64,000 nt of DNA from Sphingobacterium paucimobilis HER1398 (GCF_000416985.1 NZ_ATDL01000016.1:186001-250000); one strand, 5' to 3'. Positions 53,017 through 62,329 are shown, counted from the stretch's first letter. Made by a program: numbers and translations. Notes: generated from the letters alone by a model not told the origin.

Positions 53017-53448
53017 ATGGAAGCAACAAAAAAACTCAAAAAATCTGTCTTAATTAGACAGCGCAAAGAGCAGGAAAAGGCTCAAGTAGGAGGAGCTTCT
53101 ACTGCCAAGTTATTGAATTGCCCTACTTCACCTCGTAAGATGCGTTTAGTAGTGGATCTTATCCGTGGTGAGAAAGTAGAAAACGCTCTTTATATTCTTA
53201 AGCATACAGGTAAAGAAGCTGCTGCTCGTGTTGAGAAATTGTTATTATCAGCAATTAAAAACTGGGAAGCTGCAAACGAAGGTTCTTCAGTTGCAGACAG
53301 CGCTTTGTTCGTAAAGGAAGTATCTGTAGGCGGTGGACGTCAATTGAAAAGATTACGCCCAGCTCCACAAGGACGTGGATATAGAATCCGTAAGCGTTCT
53401 AACCACGTAACTTTGGTAGTAGATAGTTTAAATAACGTAAACAACTAA
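53017..53448 (+). CDS. rplV: 50S ribosomal protein L22
   Basis: A 143-residue L22, which lines the exit tunnel. The core begins near [19 protein letters not shown], and the beta-hairpin [20 protein letters not shown] is intact. About 30 basic residues ([20 protein letters not shown] and onward) precede the core, longer than E. coli L22 (110). The gene precedes rpsC by 13 bp. Confidence 0.96.
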   Translation: MEATKKLKKSVLIRQRKEQEKAQVGGASTAKLLNCPTSPRKMRLVVDLIRGEKVENALYILKHTGKEAAARVEKLLLSAIKNWEAANEGSSVADSALFVKEVSVGGGRQLKRLRPAPQGRGYRIRKRSNHVTLVVDSLNNVNN

Positions 53449-53461
53449 TTTATTAATAAGA

Positions 53462-54268
53462 ATGGGACAAAAAGCAAATCCAATTGGTAGCAGATTAGGT
53501 ATCATCAAAGGATGGGACTCTAACTGGTTCGGCGGAAAAAACTATTCCGATAAATTAGTTGAGGACGAAAAAATCAGAAAGTATCTTTCTGTACGTATCG
53601 CTAAAGGTGGCGTAGCAAAAGTAGTTATTGAAAGAACTCTGAAACGTGTTACGGTTACTATCCACACAGCGCGACCAGGAATCGTTATCGGTAAAGGTGG
53701 TCAAGAGGTAGACAAGATCAAAGAAGAATTGAAAAAACTGACTAAAAAGGATGTTCAAATCAATATTTTCGAGATCAAACGTCCGGAGCTTGATGCTAAA
53801 TTGGTAGCTGAAGGTGTAGCTAAGCAACTAGAGGCAAGAATTTCATTCCGTCGTGCAATGAAAACTTCTATCGCTTCTACAATGCGTATGGGAGCCGAAG
53901 GTATCAAGATTATGTGTTCAGGTCGTCTAGGCGGTGCAGAGATGGCGCGCACAGAGCAGTATAAAGAAGGAAGAACTCCTCTTCATACGTTACGTGCTGA
54001 CATCGACTACGCATTGGCTGAAGCATTGACTACTTACGGTAAGATCGGTATCAAAGTATGGATCTGTAAAGGTGAGGTTTACGGTAAACGTGATTTATCT
54101 CCTAACATCGGTCAAACTTCGAACGTGAAAACTCGTGGCGGTAATGAGGGCGGTGCTGATCGTCGCGATAACCGTGGCGGAAACAACCGTGGTCCTCGCC
54201 GTGATAACAACAACAATCGTGGCGGAGCTCGTGGTGGCAACAACCGTGGCGGAGCAAAAAGAGATTAA
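53462..54268 (+). CDS. rpsC: 30S ribosomal protein S3 with RGG/Asn-rich tail
   Basis: A 268-residue S3, longer than the 233 of E. coli. The KH domain ([18 protein letters not shown]) and the C-terminal [34 protein letters not shown] are standard. The last 40 residues are a low-complexity Arg-Gly-Asn tail ([10 protein letters not shown] repeats), which is unusual outside this phylum. S3 forms the mRNA entry site and has helicase activity. A hairpin (54291-54308) separates it from rplP. Confidence 0.96.
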   Translation: MGQKANPIGSRLGIIKGWDSNWFGGKNYSDKLVEDEKIRKYLSVRIAKGGVAKVVIERTLKRVTVTIHTARPGIVIGKGGQEVDKIKEELKKLTKKDVQINIFEIKRPELDAKLVAEGVAKQLEARISFRRAMKTSIASTMRMGAEGIKIMCSGRLGGAEMARTEQYKEGRTPLHTLRADIDYALAEALTTYGKIGIKVWICKGEVYGKRDLSPNIGQTSNVKTRGGNEGGADRRDNRGGNNRGPRRDNNNNRGGARGGNNRGGAKRD

Positions 54269-54290
54269 TTAATAAGAAGATTTAAAAGTG

Positions 54291-54308
54291 TCCCGACAAA
54301 GGTCGGGA
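54291..54308 (+). other. short intergenic hairpin between rpsC and rplP
   Basis: TCCCGAC (54291-54297) pairs with GTCGGGA (54302-54308) over a 4-nt loop, without a T-run. A similar hairpin is at 57063-57077. Confidence 0.7.
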
Positions 54309-54326
54309 TTTAAATAAAATACGAAC

Positions 54327-54749
54327 ATGTTACAGCCAAAAAGAACGAAGTTCAGAAAGATGCAGAAAGGCCGTATGAAAGGTAACGCTTCACGTGGAGC
54401 GGAGTTATCTTTCGGTTCTTTCGGTATCAAATCAATGGAAGAAGCATGGATCACCAGCCGTCAGATTGAGGCAGCTCGTATCGCCGTTACACGTTTTATG
54501 AAACGTGAAGGTCAAGTATGGATCCGTATCTTCCCTGATAAACCGGTTACTAAAAAGCCTGCAGAGGTACGTATGGGTAAAGGTAAAGGTGCTCCCGAGT
54601 ATTGGGTAGCCGTAGTACGCCCAGGACGTATGTTATTCGAAGCTGAAGGTGTGCCTTTAGAGGTTGCAAAAGAAGCTTTACGTCTAGCAGCACAAAAATT
54701 GCCGGTACAGACTAAGTTTGTTATACGTAGAGATTACGTTGAAGCATAA
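54327..54749 (+). CDS. rplP: 50S ribosomal protein L16
   Basis: A 140-residue L16 contacting the A-site tRNA region. Start [19 protein letters not shown], the [13 protein letters not shown] motif and [19 protein letters not shown] are typical. It lies 58 bp after rpsC with a hairpin between and 96 bp before rpmC, where a second hairpin is found. Confidence 0.97.
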   Translation: MLQPKRTKFRKMQKGRMKGNASRGAELSFGSFGIKSMEEAWITSRQIEAARIAVTRFMKREGQVWIRIFPDKPVTKKPAEVRMGKGKGAPEYWVAVVRPGRMLFEAEGVPLEVAKEALRLAAQKLPVQTKFVIRRDYVEA

Positions 54750-54775
54750 AAATCGTTGGTAATGTCAACCGTTTA

Positions 54776-54802
54776 AGCCTTGTGGCCGTTACCCACAAGG
54801 CT
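54776..54802 (+). other. intergenic hairpin between rplP and rpmC
   Basis: AGCCTTGTGG (54776-54785) pairs perfectly with CCACAAGGCT (54793-54802) over a 7-nt loop. No T-run follows, so it is more likely an mRNA stability or regulatory element than a terminator. Confidence 0.75.
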
Positions 54803-54845
54803 CAATATAAACATCGTTGAAAACCCAACACAACACTGAAAGAAA

Positions 54846-55064
54846 ATGAAAAATTCAGAAATCGTAGAATTAACAACAGAAGCTTTAACAGCTAAACTCG
54901 TAGAAGAGAAAGCTGCTTTAAACAAGTTAAAATTTGCACACGCTGTTTCTGCTATTGAGAACCCTAACGTTCTTACTGCAGCTCGCAAAAATATCGCTCG
55001 TATCTCCACTGAGATTTCGAAACGTAAAAATGCAGCAAAATCTGAAACAGCCTCTGAGGCGTAA
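54846..55064 (+). CDS. rpmC: 50S ribosomal protein L29
   Basis: A 72-residue helical L29 at the tunnel exit. MKNSEIVELTTEALTAKL and LNKLKFAHAVSAIENPN, the antiparallel helices, are recognisable, followed by an Ala/Lys/Glu-rich tail a little longer than E. coli (63). Lies 13 bp before rpsQ. Confidence 0.94.
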   Translation: MKNSEIVELTTEALTAKLVEEKAALNKLKFAHAVSAIENPNVLTAARKNIARISTEISKRKNAAKSETASEA

Positions 55065-55077
55065 AAATTAAGTCGAA

Positions 55078-55332
55078 ATGGAAAGAAATTTAAGAAAAAC
55101 AAGAATCGGCTTAGTAGTTAGCGATAAAATGGATAAATCCATTGTAGTGGCTGTAGAGCGTAAAGTAAAGCACCCTATCTATGGTAAGTTCGTTAAGAAA
55201 ACTACTAAATTCAAAGCTCATGACGAAACAAATACCTGCGGTATCGGCGACACGGTATTAATTATGGAGACTCGTCCGCTGAGTAAAACAAAGAACTGGA
55301 GATTAGTTGAAATTTTAGAAAGAGCTAAATAA
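55078..55332 (+). CDS. rpsQ: 30S ribosomal protein S17
   Basis: An 84-residue S17 of the 30S body with the OB-like fold: [32 protein letters not shown] is the hallmark N-terminal half, and [23 protein letters not shown] the C-terminal half. It is 1 bp before rplN. Confidence 0.97.
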   Translation: MERNLRKTRIGLVVSDKMDKSIVVAVERKVKHPIYGKFVKKTTKFKAHDETNTCGIGDTVLIMETRPLSKTKNWRLVEILERAK

Positions 55333-55333
55333 C

Positions 55334-55702
55334 ATGGTACAACAGGAATCAAGACTAAATGTAGCTGACAATAGCGGTGCTAAAGAAGTTTTAGTAATCC
55401 GTGTATTGGGCGGAACGCGCAAGCGTTATGCATCTATCGGTGATAAGATCGTTGTTACCGTTAAGAGCGCTTTACCTTCAGGAAACGTAAAAAAAGGATC
55501 AGTATCGAAAGCTGTGGTCGTACGTACTAAGAAAGAAATTCGTCGTAAAGATGGTTCTTACATTCGTTTCGATGATAATGCTGCAGTATTGTTAAATAAC
55601 AACGATGAACCTCGTGGAACTCGTATTTTCGGCCCAGTTGCTCGTGAATTACGTGAGAAGCAGTTCATGAAAATTGTATCACTAGCACCGGAGGTTTTAT
55701 AA
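55334..55702 (+). CDS. rplN: 50S ribosomal protein L14
   Basis: A 122-residue L14, exactly E. coli-like in length. It starts [18 protein letters not shown] and contains the [29 protein letters not shown] segment. It binds 23S rRNA near the intersubunit bridge. rplX follows after 2 bp. Confidence 0.98.
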   Translation: MVQQESRLNVADNSGAKEVLVIRVLGGTRKRYASIGDKIVVTVKSALPSGNVKKGSVSKAVVVRTKKEIRRKDGSYIRFDDNAAVLLNNNDEPRGTRIFGPVARELREKQFMKIVSLAPEVL

Positions 55703-55704
55703 TT

Positions 55705-56049
55705 ATGGCTATTAAAAAAACAAAAACAACTCACAAAATCAAGATCAAAAAAGGTGATTTAGTGAAAGTTATCGCTGGTAACTCTAAAGGTGTTCAAGGA
55801 AAAGTATTGTCTATTTTAGTGGATGCTAATAGAGCAGTCGTTGAAGGCGCTAACATCGTTAAAAAACACACTAAACCAAGTGCAGCTAATCCTCAAGGTG
55901 GTATTATTGAGAAAGAAGCTGCTATCAACATCTCAAACTTAGCGTTGATCGATCCTAAAACAGGAAAGCCTACTCGCGTAGGACGTAAAGTCAATGAAGA
56001 TGGTAAAATAGTTCGTTACGCTAAAAAATCAGGGGAGGAAATTAAATAA
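55705..56049 (+). CDS. rplX: 50S ribosomal protein L24
   Basis: A 114-residue L24, an early assembly protein. The KOW motif [23 protein letters not shown] and the [23 protein letters not shown] tail are typical. Its stop shares a base with the rplE start (TAATG). Confidence 0.96.
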   Translation: MAIKKTKTTHKIKIKKGDLVKVIAGNSKGVQGKVLSILVDANRAVVEGANIVKKHTKPSAANPQGGIIEKEAAINISNLALIDPKTGKPTRVGRKVNEDGKIVRYAKKSGEEIK

Positions 56050-56618
56050 TGACTTACGTACCAAGATTAAAAGCGAAATATGCGGAAGAGATCCGTACTG
56101 CGCTTAAAGAAAAATTCCAGTATAAAAGCATTATGCAAGTTCCGAAACTTGAGAAGATAGTTGTATCACAAGGTATCGGAGCTGCTACAGCAGATAAAAA
56201 ATTAATCGATAGTGCTATTGCTGAATTGACAATGATTACTGGTCAGCAAGCTGTTCCTACGAAATCGAAGAAAGATATCTCTAACTTCAAACTTCGTAAA
56301 GGAATGCCTGTTGGTGCTCGCGTGACATTGCGTGATAATAATATGTATGAGTTCTTGGATCGTTTGATCGCTGTTTCTCTACCACGTATTCGCGACTTCC
56401 GTGGAATCAATGATAAAGGATTTGACGGTAGAGGTAACTATAACTTAGGAGTTACAGAACAAATTATTTTCCCTGAGATCAATATTGATAAAATCAATAA
56501 AATCACAGGTATGGATATTACGTTCGTAACTTCAGCTCAAAATGATATCGAAGCATTAGAGTTATTAAAGCAATTCGGTTTACCATTCAAAAATCAAAAC
56601 TCGAACAACAATGGCTAA
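56049..56618 (+). CDS. rplE: 50S ribosomal protein L5
   Basis: A 189-residue L5 of the 5[16 protein letters not shown] and [27 protein letters not shown] are diagnostic; [19 protein letters not shown] lies in the centre. The gene starts inside the rplX stop and overlaps rpsN by 8 bp, so L24, L5 and S14 are tightly coupled. Confidence 0.97.
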   Translation: MTYVPRLKAKYAEEIRTALKEKFQYKSIMQVPKLEKIVVSQGIGAATADKKLIDSAIAELTMITGQQAVPTKSKKDISNFKLRKGMPVGARVTLRDNNMYEFLDRLIAVSLPRIRDFRGINDKGFDGRGNYNLGVTEQIIFPEINIDKINKITGMDITFVTSAQNDIEALELLKQFGLPFKNQNSNNNG

Positions 56619-56880
56619 AGAAGGATTAAAAGCACGCGAATTAAAGCGTCAAAAATTGGTAGCTAAGTATGCAGCAAAACGTGCCGCTTTGAAAGAGGCC
56701 GGTGATTATGCTGGACTAGATAAATTGCCAAAGAATGCTTCACCAGTTAGATTGCACAACCGTTGTAAACTAACAGGACGTCCTAAAGGATATATGCGTC
56801 AGTTTGGTATCTCTCGTGTGACTTTCCGCGAGATGGCATTGGACGGAAAAATCCCAGGAGTAACTAAAGCTTCTTGGTAA
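56611..56880 (+). CDS. rpsN: 30S ribosomal protein S14 (zinc-free long form)
   Basis: An 89-residue S14 of the long, zinc-free type: only one Cys ([27 protein letters not shown]) where the short form has CXXC pairs. The N-terminal basic helix ([21 protein letters not shown]) is typical. It overlaps rplE by 8 bp. Its last codons overlap a predicted promoter, and a terminator hairpin follows 24 bp later. Confidence 0.96.
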   Translation: MAKEGLKARELKRQKLVAKYAAKRAALKEAGDYAGLDKLPKNASPVRLHNRCKLTGRPKGYMRQFGISRVTFREMALDGKIPGVTKASW

Positions 56881-56904
56881 GTTTTAAAAAAATACTTACT
56901 TTTG
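56874..56904 (+). promoter_or_regulatory. candidate internal promoter for rpsH and downstream genes
   Basis: TTGG (56874-56877, inside the last rpsN codons), 19 bp, TACTTTTG (56897-56904), a perfect -7 box. Start would be about 56911, inside the left arm of the hairpin that follows. Confidence 0.65.
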
Positions 56905-56947
56905 CCCGGATAAATCCTTTTTAAATAAGGGATTTATCGGGTTTTTT
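56905..56947 (+). terminator. terminator-like hairpin between rpsN and rpsH
   Basis: CCCGGATAAATCC (56905-56917) pairs with GGATTTATCGGG (56930-56941), one bulged G, 12-nt loop, followed by TTTTTT. It should stop transcripts coming from rpsN. Confidence 0.8.
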
Positions 56948-57062
56948 CGTTGATATTAGGTTATTTAACGAAAAATACGTGTACTTGAGATAGCTGTGAC
57001 TGAGAGGTTGTGGTTCAAGTAGGGCTATAAAAAGCAAATTTATTTACCGATAATAGGTCTTC

Positions 57063-57077
57063 TCCCGATGGTCGGGA
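57063..57077 (+). other. short hairpin upstream of rpsH
   Basis: TCCCGA (57063-57068) and TCGGGA (57072-57077) with a TGG loop, about 33 nt before the rpsH ATG. It recalls the hairpin at 54291-54308. Confidence 0.6.
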
Positions 57078-57109
57078 ATTGAAACCATTATCACAATTTA
57101 TATTATATA

Positions 57110-57508
57110 ATGAATACAGATCCAATAGCGGATTACCTTACACGAGTAAGGAATGCCATTAAGGCCAACCACAGGGTTGTTGAAATTCCTGCATCGAACC
57201 TAAAGAAAGAAATTACTAAAGTTCTTTTTGACAAAGGTTACATTGCTAATTACAAATTCGTAGAAGAAGGACCTCAGGGTTCTATCAAAATTGCGTTGAA
57301 ATACAACCCAATTAGCAAAGTGCCGGCTATTCGCACATTGACACGTGTGAGTAAACCTGGTTTAAGAAAGTATGCAAGTGTTGAAAACATGCCTCGCGTT
57401 TTGAACGGTTTGGGTATCGCAGTTTTGTCAACTTCTAAAGGAGTTATGACAGACAAAGAAGCCCGTTTACAAAACGTTGGTGGTGAAGTTTTATGTTACG
57501 TTTATTAA
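57110..57508 (+). CDS. rpsH: 30S ribosomal protein S8
   Basis: A 132-residue S8, a primary 16S rRNA binder. Start [21 protein letters not shown] and the [35 protein letters not shown] segment are typical. In E. coli S8 represses the spc operon by binding its mRNA. Here a 229-bp gap with a terminator, a promoter and a hairpin leader precedes the gene, which would allow separate control. Not proven. Confidence 0.97.
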   Translation: MNTDPIADYLTRVRNAIKANHRVVEIPASNLKKEITKVLFDKGYIANYKFVEEGPQGSIKIALKYNPISKVPAIRTLTRVSKPGLRKYASVENMPRVLNGLGIAVLSTSKGVMTDKEARLQNVGGEVLCYVY

Positions 57509-57531
57509 TCTAGGAAAAAACACACAAAAAA

Positions 57532-58086
57532 ATGTCAAGAATTGGAAAAGCACCTATCGCTATTCCTTCGGGAGTATCGATTTCTGTATCAGACAAGAAT
57601 CTGGTAACAGTAAAAGGTCCTAAAGGTGAATTAACTCAGAAAGTAGATAGCGACATTTCTGTTAAAGAAGAAGACGGTAATATCGTTGTCTCTCGTCCTA
57701 CTGAGCAGAAAAAACACAAAGCATTACACGGGTTATACCGCGCACTAATCCAGAATATGGTTGTGGGTGTAACAGACGGTTATAAAACTACTCAAGAGTT
57801 AGTCGGTGTTGGTTACCGTGCATCAAACAACGGTAATATTTTAGAGTTGACTTTAGGTTTCTCTCACCCGATTGTTTTCGTATTGCCACAGGAAGTTAAG
57901 GTTTCAACAACTGCTGAGAAAGGTAAAAATCCTACTATCACTTTGGAATCGACAGACAAACAATTAATCGGACAGATAGCAGCAAAAATCCGCAGCTTCC
58001 GTAAACCAGAACCATACAAAGGTAAAGGTGTCAAGTTTGTAGGTGAAGTATTAAGAAGAAAAGCAGGTAAATCAGCTAAAAAATAA
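57532..58086 (+). CDS. rplF: 50S ribosomal protein L6
   Basis: A 184-residue L6. [18 protein letters not shown] begins the protein, and the C-terminal [32 protein letters not shown] is the strongest family signature. Follows rpsH after 23 bp. It lies near the GTPase-associated centre. Confidence 0.98.
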   Translation: MSRIGKAPIAIPSGVSISVSDKNLVTVKGPKGELTQKVDSDISVKEEDGNIVVSRPTEQKKHKALHGLYRALIQNMVVGVTDGYKTTQELVGVGYRASNNGNILELTLGFSHPIVFVLPQEVKVSTTAEKGKNPTITLESTDKQLIGQIAAKIRSFRKPEPYKGKGVKFVGEVLRRKAGKSAKK

Positions 58087-58091
58087 TAACC

Positions 58092-58445
58092 ATGGCAGGA
58101 ATTAAAACATCTCGCAGAGAGCGAATTAAAAAGGGAATAAGAAAACACCTGACTGGATCTATTGAGCGTCCTCGTTTGTCTGTTTTCAGATCAAATAAAG
58201 GTATCTATGCGCAAGTTATTGATGATACTACAGGTAAAACATTGGCGTCTGCTTCTAGTTCGTCAAAAGATTTTGTAGCATCAGGAAATAAAGTAGAGCA
58301 ATCTAAAGCTGTTGGTAAGTTAGTTGCCGAAAAAGCAGTAGCAGCAGGTATTAGTAAAGTAGTTTTTGACCGTAATGGGTACTTGTATCACGGCCGTGTT
58401 AAATCATTGGCAGAGGGTGCTCGCGAAGGCGGTTTAGACTTTTAA
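58092..58445 (+). CDS. rplR: 50S ribosomal protein L18
   Basis: A 117-residue L18 that binds 5S rRNA with L5. [38 protein letters not shown] and [25 protein letters not shown] are typical. It lies 5 bp after rplF; rpsE starts 12 bp later. Confidence 0.97.
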   Translation: MAGIKTSRRERIKKGIRKHLTGSIERPRLSVFRSNKGIYAQVIDDTTGKTLASASSSSKDFVASGNKVEQSKAVGKLVAEKAVAAGISKVVFDRNGYLYHGRVKSLAEGAREGGLDF

Positions 58446-58457
58446 TTGATAGAAAAA

Positions 58458-58976
58458 ATGGCATTAAGCAATATTAAAAGAGTAAAGTCAAGCGAGATTG
58501 AATTGAAAGATCGCTTAGTAAGCATCCAACGTGTGGCAAAAGTAACTAAAGGTGGTCGTACTTTCAGTTTCTCTGCTATCGTAGTCGTTGGTGACGAAAA
58601 CGGTATCGTTGGTTTCGGTTTAGGAAAAGCTAAAGAGGTTACTGAAGCAATTACTAAAGGTATCGATGATGCAAAGAAGAACTTGGTGAAGGTTCCTATT
58701 ATTAAAGGAACAGTACCTCACGAGCAATACGGTAAATTCTCAGGCGGTTCAGTATTGATCAAACCAGCTGTTGATGGTACAGGTGTACTAGCAGGTGGTG
58801 CGATGCGTGCTGTGTTGGAGTCTGCTGGTATCAAAGATGTATTAGCGAAGTCATTAGGATCATCAAACCCGCACAACGTGGTAAAAGCAACAATTGATGC
58901 TTTAGCTAATATGCGTGATGCATATACAGTGGCTCAACACCGCGGTGTCGATTTAAACAAAGTATTTAACGGTTAA
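58458..58976 (+). CDS. rpsE: 30S ribosomal protein S5
   Basis: A 172-residue S5 from ATG 58458; an in-frame codon at 58446 would add four residues without a better RBS. The dsRBD-like N-domain has [34 protein letters not shown], and [29 protein letters not shown] is the C-terminal hallmark. S5 contributes to decoding fidelity and mRNA helicase function. Confidence 0.97.
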   Translation: MALSNIKRVKSSEIELKDRLVSIQRVAKVTKGGRTFSFSAIVVVGDENGIVGFGLGKAKEVTEAITKGIDDAKKNLVKVPIIKGTVPHEQYGKFSGGSVLIKPAVDGTGVLAGGAMRAVLESAGIKDVLAKSLGSSNPHNVVKATIDALANMRDAYTVAQHRGVDLNKVFNG

Positions 58977-58981
58977 TTATC

Positions 58982-59161
58982 ATGGCAAAAATCAAAATCA
59001 CCCAGATAAAGAGCGTTATCGACAGAAGCGAGCGCCAAAAGAAAACTATTGAGGCATTGGGATTGAAAAAGATCAATCACTCAGTAGAAGTTGAGGCTAC
59101 ACCGGCTATTATCGGTATGGTTCGTAAAGTGAACCATTTAGTAGCTATCGAGACTATCTAA
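58982..59161 (+). CDS. rpmD: 50S ribosomal protein L30
   Basis: A 59-residue L30. The translation begins [19 protein letters not shown] and includes [12 protein letters not shown] and [12 protein letters not shown], a perfect L30 pattern. It lies 5 bp after rpsE. It is followed by a hairpin-rich 113-bp gap before rplO. Confidence 0.97.
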   Translation: MAKIKITQIKSVIDRSERQKKTIEALGLKKINHSVEVEATPAIIGMVRKVNHLVAIETI

Positions 59162-59171
59162 AAACATAACT

Positions 59172-59197
59172 ATGGAAAGAATTTCGGTTCTTTCCAT
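59172..59197 (+). other. intergenic hairpin between rpmD and rplO
   Basis: ATGGAAAGAA (59172-59181) pairs with TTCTTTCCAT (59188-59197) over TTTCGG. It is T-rich downstream but lacks a clean T-run; could be a weak terminator, attenuator or processing site. Confidence 0.7.
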
Positions 59198-59274
59198 TAG
59201 TTGTTTATAATTTTATTGTTAATCGTTGTGTCCTGTTTAGTGAAAGCGAAGGCGCAACATAATCTTAGTTTAAA

Positions 59275-59721
59275 ATGAACTTAAGTAATTTAAAACCAGC
59301 AGCTGGTTCAACAAAAAGCAGAAAACGTATAGGTCGTGGTCAAGGTTCTGGTCGTGGTGGTACATCTACTCGCGGTCACAAAGGTGCCGGATCTCGTTCA
59401 GGTCACTCGACTAAAATAGGTTTCGAAGGTGGTCAGATGCCTTTGCAACGTCGTGTACCTAAGTTTGGTTTCAAAAATGCTAACCGTGTTGAATACAATG
59501 GTGTAAACTTAGACGTTTTACAAAGTTTAGTAGAAAAATATAACCTTACAGTTGTTGATTTCGATACATTGAAAGAACATGGTTTAGTTTCTAAAAATGA
59601 CTTAGTAAAAGTTTTAGGTCGTGGAGAGTTTACTGCTAAAGTTGAAGTTAAAGCACATGCATTTTCAGCTTCAGCTCAAAAAGCTATTGAAGCTGCAGGT
59701 GGTTCCATCGTAAAACTTTAA
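59275..59721 (+). CDS. rplO: 50S ribosomal protein L15
   Basis: A 148-residue L15, an assembly protein. The basic start MNLSNLKPAAGSTKSRKRIG, the RGQGSGRGGTSTRGHKGAGSRSG stretch and GGQMPLQRRVPKFGF are hallmark features. The stop is 3 bp before secY, so L15 and SecY are coupled. Confidence 0.97.
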   Translation: MNLSNLKPAAGSTKSRKRIGRGQGSGRGGTSTRGHKGAGSRSGHSTKIGFEGGQMPLQRRVPKFGFKNANRVEYNGVNLDVLQSLVEKYNLTVVDFDTLKEHGLVSKNDLVKVLGRGEFTAKVEVKAHAFSASAQKAIEAAGGSIVKL

Positions 59722-59724
59722 TAC

Positions 59725-61062
59725 ATGAAGAAACTAATCACAACCTTAACCAATATATGGAAAATTGAAGATTTACGTAAACGTATTATTAATACGTTAC
59801 TGTTTCTTCTTATTTATCGTATTGGATGTCACGTGGTATTGCCAGGTGTTAATCCAGATGCATTAGCTACAGGGCAAAAAGAAGGTCTTCTTGGACTTTT
59901 GGATATGTTCGCTGGGGGGTCATTCTCTCGCTCGGCTATCTTTGCTTTAGGTGTAATGCCTTATATTTCTGCATCGATCGTTGTACAATTATTGGGGATT
60001 GCTGTTCCTGCATTTCAAAAAATGCAAAAAGAAGGTGAGTCTGGCCGTAAGAAAATGACGCAGATAACTCGTTATCTGACATTAGCTATTACATTAGTAC
60101 AAGCTGTTGCTTACGTCAAAACACAAATAGAGCCAGCTGCAAAGACTATTGCAGATCCTATGTTCACTATTCTTGCTGCAATTGTTTTGACTGCGGGTAC
60201 GTTGTTTGTGATGTGGTTGGGTGAGAAAATCACCGATAAAGGTATCGGAAATGGTATCTCTTTAATCATTATGGCAGGTATTATTGCACAGTTGCCGGGC
60301 GGTGCGGTTGCTGAATGGGCATCACGTATGAGTCCTAGCGGCGGCGGTATCATTCCTATTTTGATTGAGGCTATTGCGCTATTCTTCATTGTGATCTTTA
60401 CTATTCTGATCGTTCAAGGAGTTCGCAAAATACCGGTACAGTATGCGAAAAAGATTGTTGGAAACAAGCAGGTTGGTGGCGTACGTCAGTATATACCCTT
60501 AAAGGTTAATGCGGCGGGTGTAATGCCGATTATCTTCGCACAAGCGATCATGTTTTTACCAATGTCATTGGCGCAGTTTTTTCCAAATCTTCAGTCGGAC
60601 TTTTTGACTTCATTGACTAATTTTACTTCCGTAGCATATAATGTAACTTTCGCTGTATTGATTATAGCGTTTACATTTTTCTATACTGCTATTATGGTAA
60701 ATCCTCAACAGATGTCTGAAGACATGAAGAAAAATGGGGGCTTTGTACCTGGAATCAAGCCGGGATATGACACCAATCTATTTATAGATAATGTAATCTC
60801 TCGTATTACCTTCCCAGGTGCAGTTTTTTTAGCGATCATTGCGATAATGCCTGCTATAGCTAGTGCTGCCGGTGTTAATAACCAGTTTGCACATTTCTAT
60901 GGCGGTACTTCCCTATTGATTCTCGTAGGTGTAGTATTGGATACCCTTCAGCAAATCGAGTCACATTTGTTAATGCGTCATTACGATGGCTTAATGAAGA
61001 CTGGAAGAGTTAAAGGTCGTTCGGCGGCGGGCGTAGAAGGATATGATCAATCTGCTATTTAA
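59725..61062 (+). CDS. secY: preprotein translocase subunit SecY
   Basis: A 445-residue inner-membrane protein with ten TM helices that forms the protein-conducting channel. The GGSFSRSAIFALGVMPYISASIVVQLL plug and lateral-gate region, and GIKPGYDTNLFIDNVISRITFPGA near the C-terminal half are recognisable. It carries almost all proteins with signal peptides seen elsewhere in this window. It follows rplO by 3 bp and precedes map by 9 bp. Confidence 0.98.
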   Translation: MKKLITTLTNIWKIEDLRKRIINTLLFLLIYRIGCHVVLPGVNPDALATGQKEGLLGLLDMFAGGSFSRSAIFALGVMPYISASIVVQLLGIAVPAFQKMQKEGESGRKKMTQITRYLTLAITLVQAVAYVKTQIEPAAKTIADPMFTILAAIVLTAGTLFVMWLGEKITDKGIGNGISLIIMAGIIAQLPGGAVAEWASRMSPSGGGIIPILIEAIALFFIVIFTILIVQGVRKIPVQYAKKIVGNKQVGGVRQYIPLKVNAAGVMPIIFAQAIMFLPMSLAQFFPNLQSDFLTSLTNFTSVAYNVTFAVLIIAFTFFYTAIMVNPQQMSEDMKKNGGFVPGIKPGYDTNLFIDNVISRITFPGAVFLAIIAIMPAIASAAGVNNQFAHFYGGTSLLILVGVVLDTLQQIESHLLMRHYDGLMKTGRVKGRSAAGVEGYDQSAI

Positions 61063-61071
61063 TATCTTTAG

Positions 61072-61854
61072 ATGTCTAAAGTAATTTATAAAACAGAAGA
61101 ACAAATTGAGCAAGTGCGAGAGTCTGCAAAGGTCCTCTCGCATTTACTTGCTGAAATAGCTAAAGTAATCAAACCTGGAATAACGACACTTTCGTTAGAC
61201 AAGTTGGCTTATGATTTTATTCATGACAATGGCGGTACTCCTGCTTTTTTGAATTATCATGGCTTTCCTTACTCGTTATGTATTTCCGTTAATGATCAAA
61301 TAGTACATGGCTTTCCTAGTGACTATGAAATCAAGGATGGAGATTTGGTATCCGTTGATGGGGGTGTAAATCTCAATGGTTTTATCTCTGATTCGGCCTA
61401 TACATTCGGTATTGGCGAAATTTCGGCAGAAGCTCAGCAATTGCTTGATGTAACAAAGGCATCTTTGTATAAAGGTGTGGAACAGGCGGTAGCAGGTAAA
61501 AGGGTAGGGGACATTTCATCAGCTATTCAAGAATACGTACAGCCTTATAATTTCGGAATTGTAAGGGAGTTGGTTGGACATGGTGTTGGATTGCATCTGC
61601 ACGAGAAACCTGAAGTTCCGAACTACGGGAAAAGAGGGTCTGGTCCAAAGTTGGAATCCGGTCTGATTATTTGTATTGAACCTATGATCAATGCGGGAAA
61701 ATCCGGGGTTCGTTTTTGGGAAGATGGGTGGACGGTAAGTACGATTGACGGAAAGCTTTCTGCACATTTCGAACAGATGGTTGCAATAAGAAAGGGACAA
61801 CCTGACGTCTTGTTGAATTTTGATGAAGTTGAGGAAGTTTTGAATAAAAAGTAG
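61072..61854 (+). CDS. map: methionine aminopeptidase type I
   Basis: A 260-residue MetAP that removes N-terminal Met. Metal ligands are in VDGGVNLNGFISDSAYTFG (Asp and Asp), ELVGHGVGLHLHEKP (His) and ICIEPMINAG (Glu); FEQMVAIRK contributes the last Glu. Length matches E. coli (264). A strong-looking promoter for infA starts immediately past its stop codon. Confidence 0.97.
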   Translation: MSKVIYKTEEQIEQVRESAKVLSHLLAEIAKVIKPGITTLSLDKLAYDFIHDNGGTPAFLNYHGFPYSLCISVNDQIVHGFPSDYEIKDGDLVSVDGGVNLNGFISDSAYTFGIGEISAEAQQLLDVTKASLYKGVEQAVAGKRVGDISSAIQEYVQPYNFGIVRELVGHGVGLHLHEKPEVPNYGKRGSGPKLESGLIICIEPMINAGKSGVRFWEDGWTVSTIDGKLSAHFEQMVAIRKGQPDVLLNFDEVEEVLNKK

Positions 61855-61883
61855 TTGGTTTTCAATATTTTTATTTATCTTTG
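61855..61883 (+). promoter_or_regulatory. promoter of infA and the alpha-type genes
   Basis: TTGG (61855-61858), 17 bp, TATCTTTG (61876-61883), a perfect -7 box. The leader to infA is about 40 nt. Confidence 0.75.
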
Positions 61884-61929
61884 CACTCCTGTTGGTGCAG
61901 GCTATAAAACATTAATAAGTAATTGATAT

Positions 61930-62148
61930 ATGGCTAAACAAGCCTCGATAGAACAAGACGGTATTATTAAAGAAGCATTATCCAATGCTATGTTTAGGGT
62001 AGAGTTAGAGAATGGACACGAGATAATCGCCCATATTTCTGGTAAAATGCGTATGCATTATATCAAGATTTTACCTGGTGACAAGGTTAAATTGGAGATG
62101 TCTCCTTATGATTTAACAAAAGGAAGGATAACATACCGTTATAAATAA
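61930..62148 (+). CDS. infA: translation initiation factor IF-1
   Basis: A 72-residue OB-fold protein. The segment [25 protein letters not shown] and the [33 protein letters not shown] half are essentially diagnostic. It blocks the A site during initiation. It has its own promoter at the map stop and leads into rpmJ. Confidence 0.98.
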   Translation: MAKQASIEQDGIIKEALSNAMFRVELENGHEIIAHISGKMRMHYIKILPGDKVKLEMSPYDLTKGRITYRYK

Positions 62149-62183
62149 GGTATTGCTCTGCGAAGAGCTTAATAATTTATAAA

Positions 62184-62300
62184 ATGAAAGTAAGAGCATC
62201 AGTAAAAAAACGTAGTGCGGATTGTAAGATCATCCGTCGTAAAGGAAAGATTTTTGTAATCAACAAAAAGAACCCTAAATTCAAACAACGTCAGGGATAA
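62184..62300 (+). CDS. rpmJ: 50S ribosomal protein L36 (zinc-free form)
   Basis: A 38-residue L36: [20 protein letters not shown] is the start and [13 protein letters not shown] the end. In the zinc form there are three Cys and one His; here only Cys14 remains (Ser at 11, Phe at 33), so it cannot bind zinc the usual way, as is normal in Bacteroidota. It lies 35 bp after infA and 29 bp before rpsM. Confidence 0.96.
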   Translation: MKVRASVKKRSADCKIIRRKGKIFVINKKNPKFKQRQG

Positions 62301-62329
62301 TTAATTAACAAAATCGCTTAAAATATTAT

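Noticed and set aside
54776..54802. Terminator between rplP and rpmC
   Set aside because: No T-run after the stem and the operon continues.
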